NCBI RefSeq assembly: GCF_018729255.1
Contig: NZ_CP076063.1
Span: 62,001-126,000, forward strand
Reading direction: 5' to 3'
DNA length: 64,000 bases
DNA from: Cupriavidus sp. EM10
GTDB taxonomy: Bacteria; Pseudomonadota; Gammaproteobacteria; Burkholderiales; Burkholderiaceae
In this document: one piece after another, positions 49,657 through 59,100 of the stretch
Numbering within the stretch: position 1 is the stretch's first letter
Layout of the letters: the number at the start of each line of letters is the position of its first letter
Program-made: the position numbers and the translations under genes
The notes under the pieces: model-generated
Told to the model about the DNA's origin: nothing
The model's database searches: none
Seen by the model: only the letters and a program-made list of their open reading frames with translations

Positions 49657-50226
49657 TTACTTGATCTCAATTTTCCTGACGGCAGCAGGTGGCTGCGCGC
49701 CTGACTTGGATAGGCGCAGTGTTAGCAGCCCTCGTTCGAATCGGGCATCGACGTGGTCCAGATCGAGGCCATCCGGCAGCGGAATGCTGCGCATGAACGC
49801 GCCATACGCCCGCTCCAGGCGGTAGCAGCCATCTTCCTCGCTCCGAATGTCCTGCTTTTTCTCGCCGCGCAGCACCAGCGCGCCATCTTCGATGCTCGTC
49901 TGCACCTCCTCGCGCTCCATGCCGGGCAGCTCGGCGGTGATCCTCAGCGCGGTACCATCATCGACCACGTCGATCCGCGGCTGGAAGCGAGAGGAACTGA
50001 AGTCGCCGAACCAACGATCCAAACCGCCGAAGCTCGCGAGCGGCTCGTGCAGGAACTCACCCATCGCTCGCCAGGGATCGCCGGAAAAGAACCGCGACAC
50101 ATCCGGCCAGTCTGGCTGCCAGTGCCGGGGCGCCGGAGCGTTGGAGGTCTCTGCCCCCAGTGGCTTGTCGGTCGACGTCCTGCGCAAGAATTTGAAGGGG
50201 TTCCATTTCCCCAGTTCCGTTTTCAT
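49657..50226 (-). CDS. Small heat-shock protein Hsp20 (b)
   Basis: A 189-aa Hsp20 with the alpha-crystallin domain (ELPGMEREEVQTSIEDGALV; RGEKKQDIRSEEDGCYRLER). The first residues MKTELGKWNPFKFLRRTSTD and FFSGDPWRAMGEFLHEPLAS are near copies of hsp20 (a). GGAGGACAAC precedes the ATG at 50226. Confidence 0.9.
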   Translation of the reverse strand: MKTELGKWNPFKFLRRTSTDKPLGAETSNAPAPRHWQPDWPDVSRFFSGDPWRAMGEFLHEPLASFGGLDRWFGDFSSSRFQPRIDVVDDGTALRITAELPGMEREEVQTSIEDGALVLRGEKKQDIRSEEDGCYRLERAYGAFMRSIPLPDGLDLDHVDARFERGLLTLRLSKSGAQPPAAVRKIEIK

Positions 50227-50429
50227 GTTGTCCTCCATTCGACGCCTCTGTGTTTCGGTGCCCCCGCCAAGAGAAGCCGGGGCGGACGCTTTCTCGGATC
50301 CGGCGCGGCGGGTTGTGGCACCGGAGCTGACAATGCTGTCCGCCGGCTCCACGCCGCTCGGCGGTGGCATCCGCGCGGACGCCACCGTCGCCAGCTCCGC
50401 AACGTAGCTAGGCCCTCAGCTGAGGCACA

Positions 50430-50837
50430 TCACGCCACGGTGACTTCAATGCGGCGCGGGCGGGCCTCGTCGCGACGCGGAATCGTCAGCTTCAATACCC
50501 CGTCCTGCAGGTTCGCCTCGATCTTCGCCGCATCAAGGTCGGGACTCAGCGAGAACGCCCGCGCGAAGTGCGGCTGGCGAATCTCCGCGTGTTGTACACG
50601 CAGCCCAGGCGGCATCGGCACGACCGCCTCTGCCTCGATTTTGAGGTTGCCGTCGTGGACATTCACCTCGAGCTTGTCCTTGGTCACGCCTGGCAGATCG
50701 GCCCAGAGGGTGACGCCGCTGCGGTCCTCGATGATGTCGACTGCGGGGAGCAGTGTCATGGTCGGCGTCGACCGGTCTTCCTCGTGTTGTGCCAGCGCGT
50801 TCGGGTCGCGCTTGGCGACTTCGGTACTATCGTTCAT
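50430..50837 (-). CDS. Small heat-shock protein Hsp20 (c)
   Basis: A 135-aa Hsp20: TMTLLPAVDIIEDRSGVTLW, LPGVTKDKLEVNVHDGNLKI and the C-terminal strand LQDGVLKLTIPRRDEARPRR. The short N-terminus sets it apart from (a) and (b). It lies 15 bp downstream of (d), so both share a transcript. Confidence 0.9.
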   Translation of the reverse strand: MNDSTEVAKRDPNALAQHEEDRSTPTMTLLPAVDIIEDRSGVTLWADLPGVTKDKLEVNVHDGNLKIEAEAVVPMPPGLRVQHAEIRQPHFARAFSLSPDLDAAKIEANLQDGVLKLTIPRRDEARPRRIEVTVA

Positions 50838-50852
50838 GGCAGTCTCCTGGCA

Positions 50853-51293
50853 TTACTGGATCGCGATTGCCCGCGGCTTTGACGACTCGCGCTTGCCCAC
50901 ACTAATGGACAAGCAGCCATTGGCGTAGCGCGCCTGCACCTTGTCGGGATCGGCACCCTGTGGCAACTCGACCACGCGCCGGAACGTGCCGGCAAACCGC
51001 TCTTGCGCGTATAGCCTTGCCTCCGGATCGTCCTCGGGATACGCCGCCTCGCGCTCGCCGCTGATGGTCAGCAAGCCCTTGTCGATCGACACCTCGAGCT
51101 TGTCTTGCTTGATGCCCGGTGCGAATGCGACGATTTCGATGGAGTCGTCCGTGGAGCCGATATTGACGGGTGGAAAGGCCCCGAAGCGTCCGGTACGAAG
51201 GCTGGACGGGAAGCCGCCGAACAAACTCGCCATCTGCCTTTGCATGCGGTCAAGTTCGCTGAAGAGGTCAGTTCCCAAGAAAAGGTCACTCAT
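50853..51293 (-). CDS. Small heat-shock protein Hsp20 (d)
   Basis: A 146-aa Hsp20 (MSDLFLGTDLFSELDRMQRQ; FAPGIKQDKLEVSIDKGLLT; GTFRRVVELPQGADPDKVQA). A ribosome site AAGGAGGAAATG precedes the start. First gene of the island; a sigma-32-like promoter is possible about 120-150 bp upstream. Confidence 0.9.
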   Translation of the reverse strand: MSDLFLGTDLFSELDRMQRQMASLFGGFPSSLRTGRFGAFPPVNIGSTDDSIEIVAFAPGIKQDKLEVSIDKGLLTISGEREAAYPEDDPEARLYAQERFAGTFRRVVELPQGADPDKVQARYANGCLSISVGKRESSKPRAIAIQ

Positions 51294-51416
51294 GGTCATT
51301 TCCTCCTTCGATGCAGCAAGGAGGCGAAGGGGCCTACGCGCTCCCATCCACCCGCCAAGCTGCTGGCAAACAAACAGAAACACGCAGCGCGCAACGACGC
51401 GACTGCCTGAGCGAAA

Positions 51417-51448
51417 CTAAAATAGCAACTGGGCAGGACGATTTCAAG
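51417..51448 (-). promoter_or_regulatory. Candidate sigma-32-like promoter for the hsp20 genes
   Basis: On the minus strand, CTTGAAA (51448-51442) is followed 16 bp later by CTATTTTAG (51425-51417). CTTGAA fits the -35 of heat-shock promoters; the -10 is only a weak match. It is the sole such pair in this gap before hsp20 (d). Confidence 0.35.
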
Positions 51449-51591
51449 GGGGCTGCGGTGCGGCCGCAAAAGCGAGCCATACCGATAACCCCTGTTATCG
51501 ATATAGCGCCCTTTCTTGGCCAAACTGCTATCCGTGAGGTTGAGCCGGGTCCGGTCGGCGAGCCAACTTCTCATCACTTCCGGTGCGTCCC

Positions 51592-53262
51592 ATGCGGAAC
51601 TTCTTGATCACGGTCGACTTTCCCGATGCCGCCCCGCTGGCAGCCCTGCGCGCCTGGTACGCCGGGGCGTCGTCGCGGCAGGCTGTTGAGCGCTATTGCC
51701 CCGACACGCTGGGGCAGGCAGGTCAGCGCGTGGCGTGTTGGGAGCGATTCGCCGTCAGCTCGCCGAGTTTGCTCGGCAGCGCCGGCGCGAGGACCTGGCC
51801 ACGCTGTTCCGTTGCGGCGAAGCGGAGCGACAGAAGTACAGCAAGGCGGTGACTCGTGCGCTGGAGTCGTTGCGGTCGCTGCCCATTCCCGAGCCGCAGA
51901 TCAGCGATCCGATCACCTGGTGGCTGCCCACTCGCGTGGCCGTCGCACTGCACGCCCATGGGATCGGCACGCTGGCCGACCTGACAGTGCGCGTGCCGCG
52001 CCGGCGGCGCTGGTGGGCCGCCATTGCCGGACTGGGCGCTGGCAGCGCGCGCCGGGTCGAAGCCTTCTTTGCCGCGCACCCCGGGCTCACCGAACGGGCG
52101 CGCGCCCTGATCGCGGCGGCGCCGCCAGCCCAAATCGTGCCGTGGGAGCAGATCCGCTTGCCACATGAACTCGACGGAGCACGCGGCAGCTACCGGCACC
52201 GCGCCAGATGTGCACGCTCGATGCCGGCAACGACTACGAGGCCATCAGCGCCTGGCTGACCTTGCACGAATCGGCCGAAACCACGCGCGCATACCGCCGG
52301 GAAGCCGAGCGCCTCCTCTTGTGGGCGATCGTCGAGCGCGGCAAGGCGCTGTCGTCGCTAGCGACTGAGGACGCCATTGCCTACCGCGCATTCCTGCGCC
52401 GGCCCACGCCACACCAGCACTGGGTCGCGCCGGCACGGCCGCGCGCTTCGTCGGAATGGCGCCCCTTCACCGGCGGTTTGTCCCCGCGCTCAATCGCCTA
52501 TGCGCTGTCGGTGATGGCACGATGTTCCGCTGGCTGATCGCGCAGCGCTACGTGCTGGCGAACCCGTTCGCCGGGGTGAAGGTGCGCGGCGCCCGGCGGG
52601 CGGCTGGGCTGGATGCCTCCCGGGCATTCACTGCGGGCGAGTGGGAGCTGATCCGTGCGATTGCCGACGGACTCGAGTGGTCGTACGGGTGGTCCGTGCC
52701 GGCGGCGCAGCGGCTGCGTTTTCTGCTCGATTTCGGCTACGCGACGGGCTTGCGCGCCGGCGAGCTGGTGGGCGTGACGCTCGGTGGCATCGAGATTGGC
52801 GCACGTGGTGAACGTTGGCTGCACCTGGTCGGCAAAGGCGCCAAGCCCGGCAAGGTCGCGCTGCCGCCGCTGGCCCGTCACGCGCTCGATCAGTACCTGG
52901 CGCAGCGCGGCCTACCGGTGACGCCCGCACACTGGAAGCCGGACATGCCGCTGCTGGCCAATCTGCAGGGCACGGTAGCGATCACGACGCCGCGCCTACG
53001 CGACGTGCTGCGCCGCTTCTTCCGGTTGGCAGCCGACGCCATCGAGACCGATCATCCGGCGCTGGCCGAAAAGCTAGACCGAGCGACGCCCCATTGGATG
53101 CGGCATACCCATGCGACCCAAGCCCTGGCGCAGGGTGCAACGCTGACAACGGTTCGCGACAACCTGCGGCACGCGTCCATCACGACCACCTCGACCTACC
53201 TACACGACGACGAGATGCAGCGGAGCCAGCAGTTGGAGCAGGCCTTCGGGCGCCGGCGCTAG
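51592..53262 (+). CDS. Phage-type tyrosine integrase with DUF3701-like N-terminus, frameshifted
   Basis: A recombinase of about 560 aa. N-terminal DUF3701-like region (RAWYAGASSRQAVERY; ALESLRSLPIPEPQISDPIT), SAM-like domain (YEAISAWLTLHESAETTRAY) and catalytic domain. The catalytic Arg is in YATGLRAGELVGVTLG, box II is HWMRHTHATQALAQGA and Tyr is in SITTTSTYLHDDEMQR, so it looks active. Frameshifts (near 51715, 52170 and 52520) break the frame; each is repairable by one base. It may have mobilised the neighbouring island. Confidence 0.82.
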
Positions 53263-53689
53263 GATGCCGCCGAGCCACGACACCACTAACTTTGTATGCC
53301 GGCCGCTATTCCCTTTGCACAGCCAGACGCGCCCAGGCCTCGACGCATCGCCGGGGACTGGCGCGGCTTGGCTATAGCGCGTGCACCGGCTAGGCGCTCT
53401 CGTCGCCGGGACGCAGGTGCCAGCGCTATGACAAGTGGCCTGGCTACCCACTTCACAGCATCCTCATCAGGGCATCAGAAAGGCGTAGGTTGAGACGCTT
53501 ATCGGCATTCCCGAAATGATCGGCACTGTCAGCCCCATTTTTGGAGCGAATAGAGCATCTAGAGCTGGCCAATGTATTGAAGGCGAGACTTGGCACTTCG
53601 CGATCCACGAAAGTAGGAAATCGTCCTACACAAGTTCGGGCTGGAACAACCTAAAAGAAAGACGTGACCAACGAAACAGGAGTGTTCGG

Positions 53690-53911
53690 ATGCCTGTTAC
53701 GACAGTTCGGGTGATGCTTACGGACGAAGCACATTGGGCAGTGGAGACGGATGACGGACGTGAGCGCTTCACCTACCCATCAAAAGGCGCCGCCATAGCT
53801 GCAGGCGTTCATATTGCAATGGCCGAGGACGCTCTCCTGATGATAGACGGCGTCAACGAGGAGCCAAGTGCCCTCGATTTCAGAGACTGCGACGCTCAGT
53901 TGGGCATCTGA
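53690..53911 (+). CDS. DUF2188-like small protein
   Basis: A 73-aa protein with the same plan as the gene at 24924: HWAVETDDGRERFTYPSKGA then AIAAGVHIAMAEDALLMIDG. GGAGTGTTCGG precedes the ATG. Function unknown. The surrounding 53263-53689 and 53912-54284 gaps hold no other gene I can support. Confidence 0.55.
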   Translation: MPVTTVRVMLTDEAHWAVETDDGRERFTYPSKGAAIAAGVHIAMAEDALLMIDGVNEEPSALDFRDCDAQLGI

Positions 53912-54284
53912 CCGCGCTCGCGTTCGTGCAGCGCGCCAAGCCGGCGGTCAACTGACGGGCCAACGACTGCGGTACGGCAGTGCAGTAGCGCACGCAATTC
54001 ACATGCTGCTCTCCCTGCCGATGCCGCAGCCACAAGTCACCGACGACATTGAAGCGTGACTAACGCCGCAGGCACTTGCGTGCGCGGCACATTCCGGCAC
54101 TGCCGCATTTGACTGTGTGCGGGCACCGAGCATGTGCCAAAGGCTTGGCGCCCGTTGACACGTCAGCGTGCGAGGTCGACAGGCGCAGCGCACTGTGGCA
54201 AGTTGACGCCAGCCCGCCCCCACGCAGAGCGCGACGGATCTGATGCTGCAGCTGAGCACAGTAGCGATACTCGTGCGCCCCCGT

Positions 54285-54536
54285 TCATTTCTGCACCGGC
54301 CGTCGGCAGTTGGTCGCGGTTCTCCGTTCCCGTGTGTAGGGGCCGGCAATCTGCCCATCCACCAGAAGGCAATAACTCCAAGGCTGACCGGCCTCGTGCC
54401 TGGCATTCTTGTCGAGCAGGGTCGCGGTGTGTGCACCAGTTCTTGCCAATCGCGGCTGATGAAGATGTCGTGCTCGCTCTTTGTTGGTGGGGCCATCAGG
54501 CCGGTAGATGACCAGAGTGTAGGTAAGGGTATTCAT
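54285..54536 (-). CDS. Hypothetical protein, 83 aa
   Basis: Starts MNTLTYTLVIYRPDGPTNKE after GTGGAGGCGGG and includes PWSYCLLVDGQIAGPYTRER. A small soluble protein of unknown role, beside the TniQ gene. It may belong to the Tn7-like element. Confidence 0.45.
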   Translation of the reverse strand: MNTLTYTLVIYRPDGPTNKERARHLHQPRLARTGAHTATLLDKNARHEAGQPWSYCLLVDGQIAGPYTRERRTATNCRRPVQK

Positions 54537-54725
54537 ATTCCCGCCTCCACAGAAGTTGGACGTCCCGCACCACGATGAGGTTCGCATCTGACGACCATCT
54601 ACCTGCACACCGATGACGCCAAACGGGCACGGCAGTTCGGTCAGGCGTTCAGCGCTTGATACTGCATCACTATCCGAAATGCAGGTCAAAATATCGCCGC
54701 GTGATCGACTTCCTACCCTCAGCCT

Positions 54726-55286
54726 TCATCGGGCGCGCATGGTCCGGCGACCATCCCTGTCCTCCATAGTTCGCCCGACAATGAGCGCAGCGATAGGGGA
54801 CTCCAGAAGCCGAATGTTGAGCACATACGGTGCCTCGTGGCCGCAGCGCCGACATGCGTTCTCCAGCGGCCGAAGATGCGCGGGACAGGTCGTGATGTTC
54901 TCAATTTGATGGAGGACGCTGTGATAGCCGTCCAGCATGCAGCTATGACAGTACCGGAAGACGCTGCTATAGCGCCGCCGCTGGCTCGGCTGGACGAGCG
55001 CAAGACGCAGTGTCTGGATCGGTACGGCAAGGGTATCGTGCAGTCGACGCAAGTCAATCAGCCCAAGCTGCGGCACGACACCCTCGTACGGATCGATATC
55101 GGCGCCCAACAGCCGTGCCACGACATGCCCGGGCAAAGCGTTTGCCTTTTCGAACTTCCACAGGATGGAGACGAGCGACTCGTAGGGCTCAATCCATCTC
55201 CTGTTAAAGAGGTACCCAACGAGGGCGTCAACCGCCCCTCGTCGAGCGTGAGGATCGGAAAGCTCGAGGGCGTGAGGCGCAGGCCC
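54726..55286 (-). CDS. tniQ: Short TniQ-like target-selection protein
   Basis: TniQ/TnsD-family protein of up to 187 codons. It reads YESLVSILWKFEKANALPGH at its N-terminus, then two Cys/His zinc sites (FRYCHSCMLDGYHSVLHQIE; TTCPAHLRPLENACRRCGHE). It is short, as in the TniQ of type V-K systems. It lies in the same frame as TnsC with only the TAG at 55287-55289 between, and no ATG start is obvious before 55136. TniQ would connect a target-site signal to the TnsC ATPase. Confidence 0.72.
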   Translation of the reverse strand, partial: GPAPHALELSDPHARRGAVDALVGYLFNRRWIEPYESLVSILWKFEKANALPGHVVARLLGADIDPYEGVVPQLGLIDLRRLHDTLAVPIQTLRLALVQPSQRRRYSSVFRYCHSCMLDGYHSVLHQIENITTCPAHLRPLENACRRCGHEAPYVLNIRLLESPIAALIVGRTMEDRDGRRTMRAR

Positions 55287-56264
55287 CTAGGCGGCGACGA
55301 GCACATGGCCGGTAGCATGACGGGACTGCACGTAGCCGCAGTGCTGCACCGCGTAGCCCCACAGGGACGGCTCGGGGCAGTATCCGGGCGCATCCCGGAT
55401 CTCGCTCTCCTTGAGCAGGATCTCGACGGCACGCGAAAACGATTCCATCGGAATGGCCAGCCGCCCCGGCAGGCTCGCCTTGTTGTGCGCCGCTTCAAAG
55501 GCCTGCCACAACGTGTCGGCATCGCTCACTAGTCGATACCCTGCGTCGAAGGCCTGCGGGAGATAGAAGCGCGTGAAACTCCAGGCGCTACCCTCCGGGT
55601 ACGCGGTCTGGTCGTAACCGTTCAGGCATGTCGCCACATCTTCGGCATTGCGGATGCCGTAGAACGACAGCTCCTCCACCATGAGCCGGGCCACGATCTG
55701 CGTTTTCCCTGCGATCTGGAGCGCGGTCTTCTGTGCGAGGAGTTCCTGCTGGCCCACCAGAAAGGTGAAAAGCTTGATCTGCTGACGATCGAGCGCGTCA
55801 TGCACGTCGCGCAGCCATTCGTACTCGTTCTCGTTGTAGCGCTGCGCTTCGTCACAGAACAGCAGGACGGTACCACTCCCGGCACGTGCGGCTGCTTCCC
55901 GAATTCTCAGAGACAGGCGCATCCGCTTGGACGGATTGCCACCGGCATTCGGCTCCGGGTCCCCCACGGCGGCAAGCAGGTTCGCAAAGAACGGCCCCTC
56001 GGCATGGCGCGGCTTGTGCTCGCACTGTGCGTGGTAGGTGGTCATCTTCGGATGGTTGCGCGCCAGCAACAGGCGTACATACTCGATCGCCCGGGTCTTG
56101 CCGATGCGCGACGGCCCGTAGATCAGTGCGCCCATGATCCGATAGCGGAGGCATCGCTCGACGAGCTCATAGAAACTCTCGATCGCCGGCGTGGCAATCC
56201 TGTAGTTGCCGGTGGCGAGCGGGTGCAATGACGGGTCAATCGGACGCGGAACCTGAAGCGACAT
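55287..56264 (-). CDS. tnsC: TnsC/TniB-family AAA ATPase
   Basis: AAA+ regulator of 325 aa that couples target choice to the transposase. Walker A is YGPSRIGKTRAIEYVRLLLA, Walker B is TVLLFCDEAQRYNENEYEWL and the sensor region is FTFLVGQQELLAQKTALQIA. The N-terminus SLQVPRPIDPSLHPLATGNY is a basic leader. It follows tnsB by 29 bp. The family match (TniB/TnsC) is by sequence and position. Confidence 0.82.
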   Translation of the reverse strand: MSLQVPRPIDPSLHPLATGNYRIATPAIESFYELVERCLRYRIMGALIYGPSRIGKTRAIEYVRLLLARNHPKMTTYHAQCEHKPRHAEGPFFANLLAAVGDPEPNAGGNPSKRMRLSLRIREAAARAGSGTVLLFCDEAQRYNENEYEWLRDVHDALDRQQIKLFTFLVGQQELLAQKTALQIAGKTQIVARLMVEELSFYGIRNAEDVATCLNGYDQTAYPEGSAWSFTRFYLPQAFDAGYRLVSDADTLWQAFEAAHNKASLPGRLAIPMESFSRAVEILLKESEIRDAPGYCPEPSLWGYAVQHCGYVQSRHATGHVLVAA

Positions 56265-56293
56265 GATGCACCTCCTGACAAGAACGACGGGGA

Positions 56294-58297
56294 TTAGAAA
56301 ACCTGGCCGGTACCGATCGAAAGCTTTCGCGGCCGTGCCGGCGCGCGCGGCGAAGGCTCAGCAAGCGTCGCCCCTGACGTGACGTCCACCGAGGGCGTGG
56401 CAGGTTGCGCCGCAATTGGCATCTCGGTCGGTCGAGGTGGGCCCGGCGGCGTGCGTGTGGTCGGCGCCGCCGCGAGCAGGCGCATCGCATGTGCCAGCTC
56501 CGTTGCGGCTTTGCGGGTCTTCTTCGCCTGCGCGACCTTTTCCTTCACGTAGGTCTCAATCGGATTGGCTGCGCCAGCGGGGTGGTGGCGTCGCTTGCCC
56601 GCTTGCCGGCGGATTTCCTGCCGCAACTTGAGGTTGTGCGGTACCACCCGCCATGCTCCTTGTGCGTCAAGCACACCCAATTCCGTGCCGTCGGCAAGGA
56701 ACGCGCGCACGCTACGCAGATCGTTCGCGTTCATATAGATCAGCAGCTGGTGGCCAATCAGATGCGTGCTGGTCGCAAGCCCACCATTGGTATAGCGCAC
56801 GCCATGCAGGTTGATGTGCGGACGTACCCCCTGGTCGAGATAGGCCCGCACCCGGCATCGCCGAGCCGACTGCATCAAGCAGAGGGTTCGGCGACGCTGA
56901 TCCGCAAGCCACGTCACCAGCGTCCCCCTACCGCGAACGAAGTACTCGATCGCTTCGAGCGGCGTCGCATTGTTCAAACCACTGTGTGGCATGCCGTTGT
57001 AGCCGGCAATGGCGTACTCGACCAGCTCCTCCAGCTCCCCGATCGACACGTACAGGCGCAGGTCTCCCTTGGGATCGGCCAGGGCCCGGCGCAGATCGCG
57101 TGGGTGGGAACCTGTATAGCCAGGTAGGCGCGAGGACAGGCGACTGGCGATCGTGCCAAAGAAGCGCTCGATGTACGGACGCTCATCGGGACTGTACCTA
57201 GGTCCGGCATCAACCAGGCAGCCGATAAACTCGCACAACACTGTCAGCGTCTCGTTGGCCAGATTCGCCTTCGCGTTGTCGAGCTTCATGGATTCCCAGG
57301 TGGCATAGGCGAGTTCCGGCAGCCTTTGCGATGGGAACCCATCCCGCGGTCCGTAAGTCAGGCCTGGAATGGTGAAACTTCGTGGACGATGGGGCTCCAA
57401 CGCGTTCTCGAGAGTCTTGATCACATCGTAGCGGCTGTACTCCCTAGCGAGTGCAATGTGGTAGCCGAGGACTGCTCGCGTACACACGTCGATCATAACG
57501 AGCAGCCATACCCGTTCCATCTCGAATTCGTGCTCAAATCCAAGCGGATCGCGAACGACCACCTTGAGGCGAATGTCGAGCCGGTGACCATCAAATTCGA
57601 CAACCTGATACGGGCGCGTTGCAATCGGCGCCGCCGAGGTGCCAGTGCGTGGTAGCCCCTTGAGGTGCGACGCGCCGGCCGCGCGAGCCGCCGTGCCGAA
57701 ACTGTTCAACAGCTCGGCCTTCAATCGCCGTGACAACGAACGGATCGCATGACCCGCCGTGTTGAACGGATAGTTGGCGGCCGTCAAGCCCACAGCCCGA
57801 CACTGACGCAGAAAATCGTCATGAAGCGCCTGCAAGCCGCGCAGCCGGGTGCGCAAACGCCCATCCGTATGAATCTGCTCAAGCACGATTTTGCGCTGTT
57901 TGACCTGGAGCAGCAGCCAGCCGGCCAGTGCTGGGTAGCGCTCAAAGAGCTGAGACAAGGCACCAGCCGCCCCACAACTGCCGCGCTCGCCGCGTACGTG
58001 CACGTCACGCACCCGCGCGTATTGAGTAATGCGCGTGTAGTGCACCAGTGCACGAAAGCCAAATGGCCTGCCGTCCGGATGCGCCTGCATGGCCCGCTCG
58101 AGCCATCGGTACAGTTGTCGCCGATTGACGCCCGTCGTTTGCTCGATGGTCTTGATTGACGCCCCGGCCACGTACTGCTCCAACGCTTGCCGACGCCTTT
58201 CGAATGCGCGTCGAGCTGCTTCGTCAAACTCCGTGTAGGCTACCGTGGGCCAGGCACCTATATCGACGGACTGCAGCGCCGGTTTGCGACGGTTCAT
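56294..58297 (-). CDS. tnsB: TnsB/TniA-family DDE transposase
   Basis: A 667-aa transposase that cuts and joins the 3' ends. N-terminal HTH (TIEQTTGVNRRQLYRWLERA) recognises end repeats. The DDE triad is in VVEFDGHRLDIRLKV, MKLDNAKANLANE and YSPDERPYIERFFGT. The C-terminal tail is Ala/Pro-rich and could contact TnsC. It overlaps tnsA by 4 bp (ATGA), the same layout as in Tn7-like elements. Confidence 0.85.
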   Translation of the reverse strand: MNRRKPALQSVDIGAWPTVAYTEFDEAARRAFERRRQALEQYVAGASIKTIEQTTGVNRRQLYRWLERAMQAHPDGRPFGFRALVHYTRITQYARVRDVHVRGERGSCGAAGALSQLFERYPALAGWLLLQVKQRKIVLEQIHTDGRLRTRLRGLQALHDDFLRQCRAVGLTAANYPFNTAGHAIRSLSRRLKAELLNSFGTAARAAGASHLKGLPRTGTSAAPIATRPYQVVEFDGHRLDIRLKVVVRDPLGFEHEFEMERVWLLVMIDVCTRAVLGYHIALAREYSRYDVIKTLENALEPHRPRSFTIPGLTYGPRDGFPSQRLPELAYATWESMKLDNAKANLANETLTVLCEFIGCLVDAGPRYSPDERPYIERFFGTIASRLSSRLPGYTGSHPRDLRRALADPKGDLRLYVSIGELEELVEYAIAGYNGMPHSGLNNATPLEAIEYFVRGRGTLVTWLADQRRRTLCLMQSARRCRVRAYLDQGVRPHINLHGVRYTNGGLATSTHLIGHQLLIYMNANDLRSVRAFLADGTELGVLDAQGAWRVVPHNLKLRQEIRRQAGKRRHHPAGAANPIETYVKEKVAQAKKTRKAATELAHAMRLLAAAPTTRTPPGPPRPTEMPIAAQPATPSVDVTSGATLAEPSPRAPARPRKLSIGTGQVF

Positions 58298-58929
58298 GAC
58301 TTCGCCTCCCGGGCCACGAACATCGTGAGCAGCGACAGCGGTTGGGTCCGCAGTTCCTGTGCGGTGACCTTACCAGCATGCAGCAAGCCGAACAGCGCCG
58401 CGCGAACCAGGACCGGATCACCCGTCGAGAATTCGCGCTCGATGGCTAGAAGGCGTTGAGGTTCCTTGAGGAAGCGCTCGATTGCCCCAGGCACTGTTGG
58501 CGCAACAAGGTCGCGGTTTGCGACCAGGTACGGCAGCATGCGTTGCCAGTTATCGATCCAAATACGCGCGGCAGCCAGTTCAGCGATGGCGACGTACCGA
58601 ATCGAAAGGGCTTTGTCGTCAAGATCGCTATTTGCAGCCGGTGCCTCGTCCTCGGATCTTGCATCATCAAGAAGGATCAATTCCTCGCGATCACCATAGC
58701 GTACCCAGAAGTCGGCGAGACGGCGGCAACCATCGATCTGTGCATAGCCAGGCCGTTCGCAAAACGAAACGACTGCCGGATCCGCTTCCAGCAACAGCCA
58801 CTGTTCCACGGCGGGGCGCTGATAGAACATGACGCGCCGCGCAAGCTTCGGGCTGAATGCGTCGAACCGATGTGCACCTCGCGGCCGAGCAATGCTGATC
58901 GGCCCCGCAATTGATCGGGAATCTTCCAT
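58294..58929 (-). CDS. tnsA: TnsA-like endonuclease subunit, atypical active site
   Basis: About 211 aa, with a TnsA-type N-terminal domain: RRVMFYQRPAVEQWLLLEAD, VVSFCERPGYAQIDGCRRLA and DFWVRYGDREELILLDDARS. In TnsA the 5'-strand cut needs Glu, Asp and a Lys in an E-x-K motif; here the Glu and Asp are present but EELILLDDA has no clear Lys. A DNA-binding C-terminal half follows. It lies first in the operon, right before tnsB. Sequence alone leaves open whether it cuts. Confidence 0.65.
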   Translation of the reverse strand: MEDSRSIAGPISIARPRGAHRFDAFSPKLARRVMFYQRPAVEQWLLLEADPAVVSFCERPGYAQIDGCRRLADFWVRYGDREELILLDDARSEDEAPAANSDLDDKALSIRYVAIAELAAARIWIDNWQRMLPYLVANRDLVAPTVPGAIERFLKEPQRLLAIEREFSTGDPVLVRAALFGLLHAGKVTAQELRTQPLSLLTMFVAREAKS

Positions 58930-58973
58930 AAGATCAAGGGCTTACGGATGGGATTCGAAGTCTAGGAGGCGAA

Positions 58974-59100
58974 TTGACAGATTTAATACGGACTTATGCG
59001 AATTGACACTTTTATTGCGTTTCGAGTGGAGGCAAATGTGTCAACGCTGCGGCGCTAAGCCGCGTCAGGTAACGGTAAGGGTAGTGACAGATTTAATACG
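58974..59100. repeat. TnsB-binding-like repeats at the right end
   Basis: Directly upstream of tnsA: TTGACAGATTTAATACG (58974-58990), TTGACACTTTTATTGCG (59003-59019) and GTGACAGATTTAATACG (59084-59100) repeat the same motif. Reading inward it is CGTATTAAATCTGTCA. This fits the repeated transposase sites of Tn7-like ends. The exact terminus lies near 59100, where the truncated gene begins. Confidence 0.65.

Noticed and set aside
53526..53545. TGTCAGCCCCATTTTTGG as the left terminus of the Tn7-like element
   Set aside because: It starts TGTCA like some termini but lacks the repeat motif seen at the right end, so it is not supported.
54109..54207. Three TTGAC words about 46-48 bp apart as a possible left end of the Tn7-like element
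   Set aside because: They face the wrong way relative to the right-end repeats and share no longer motif; the left end stays unidentified.
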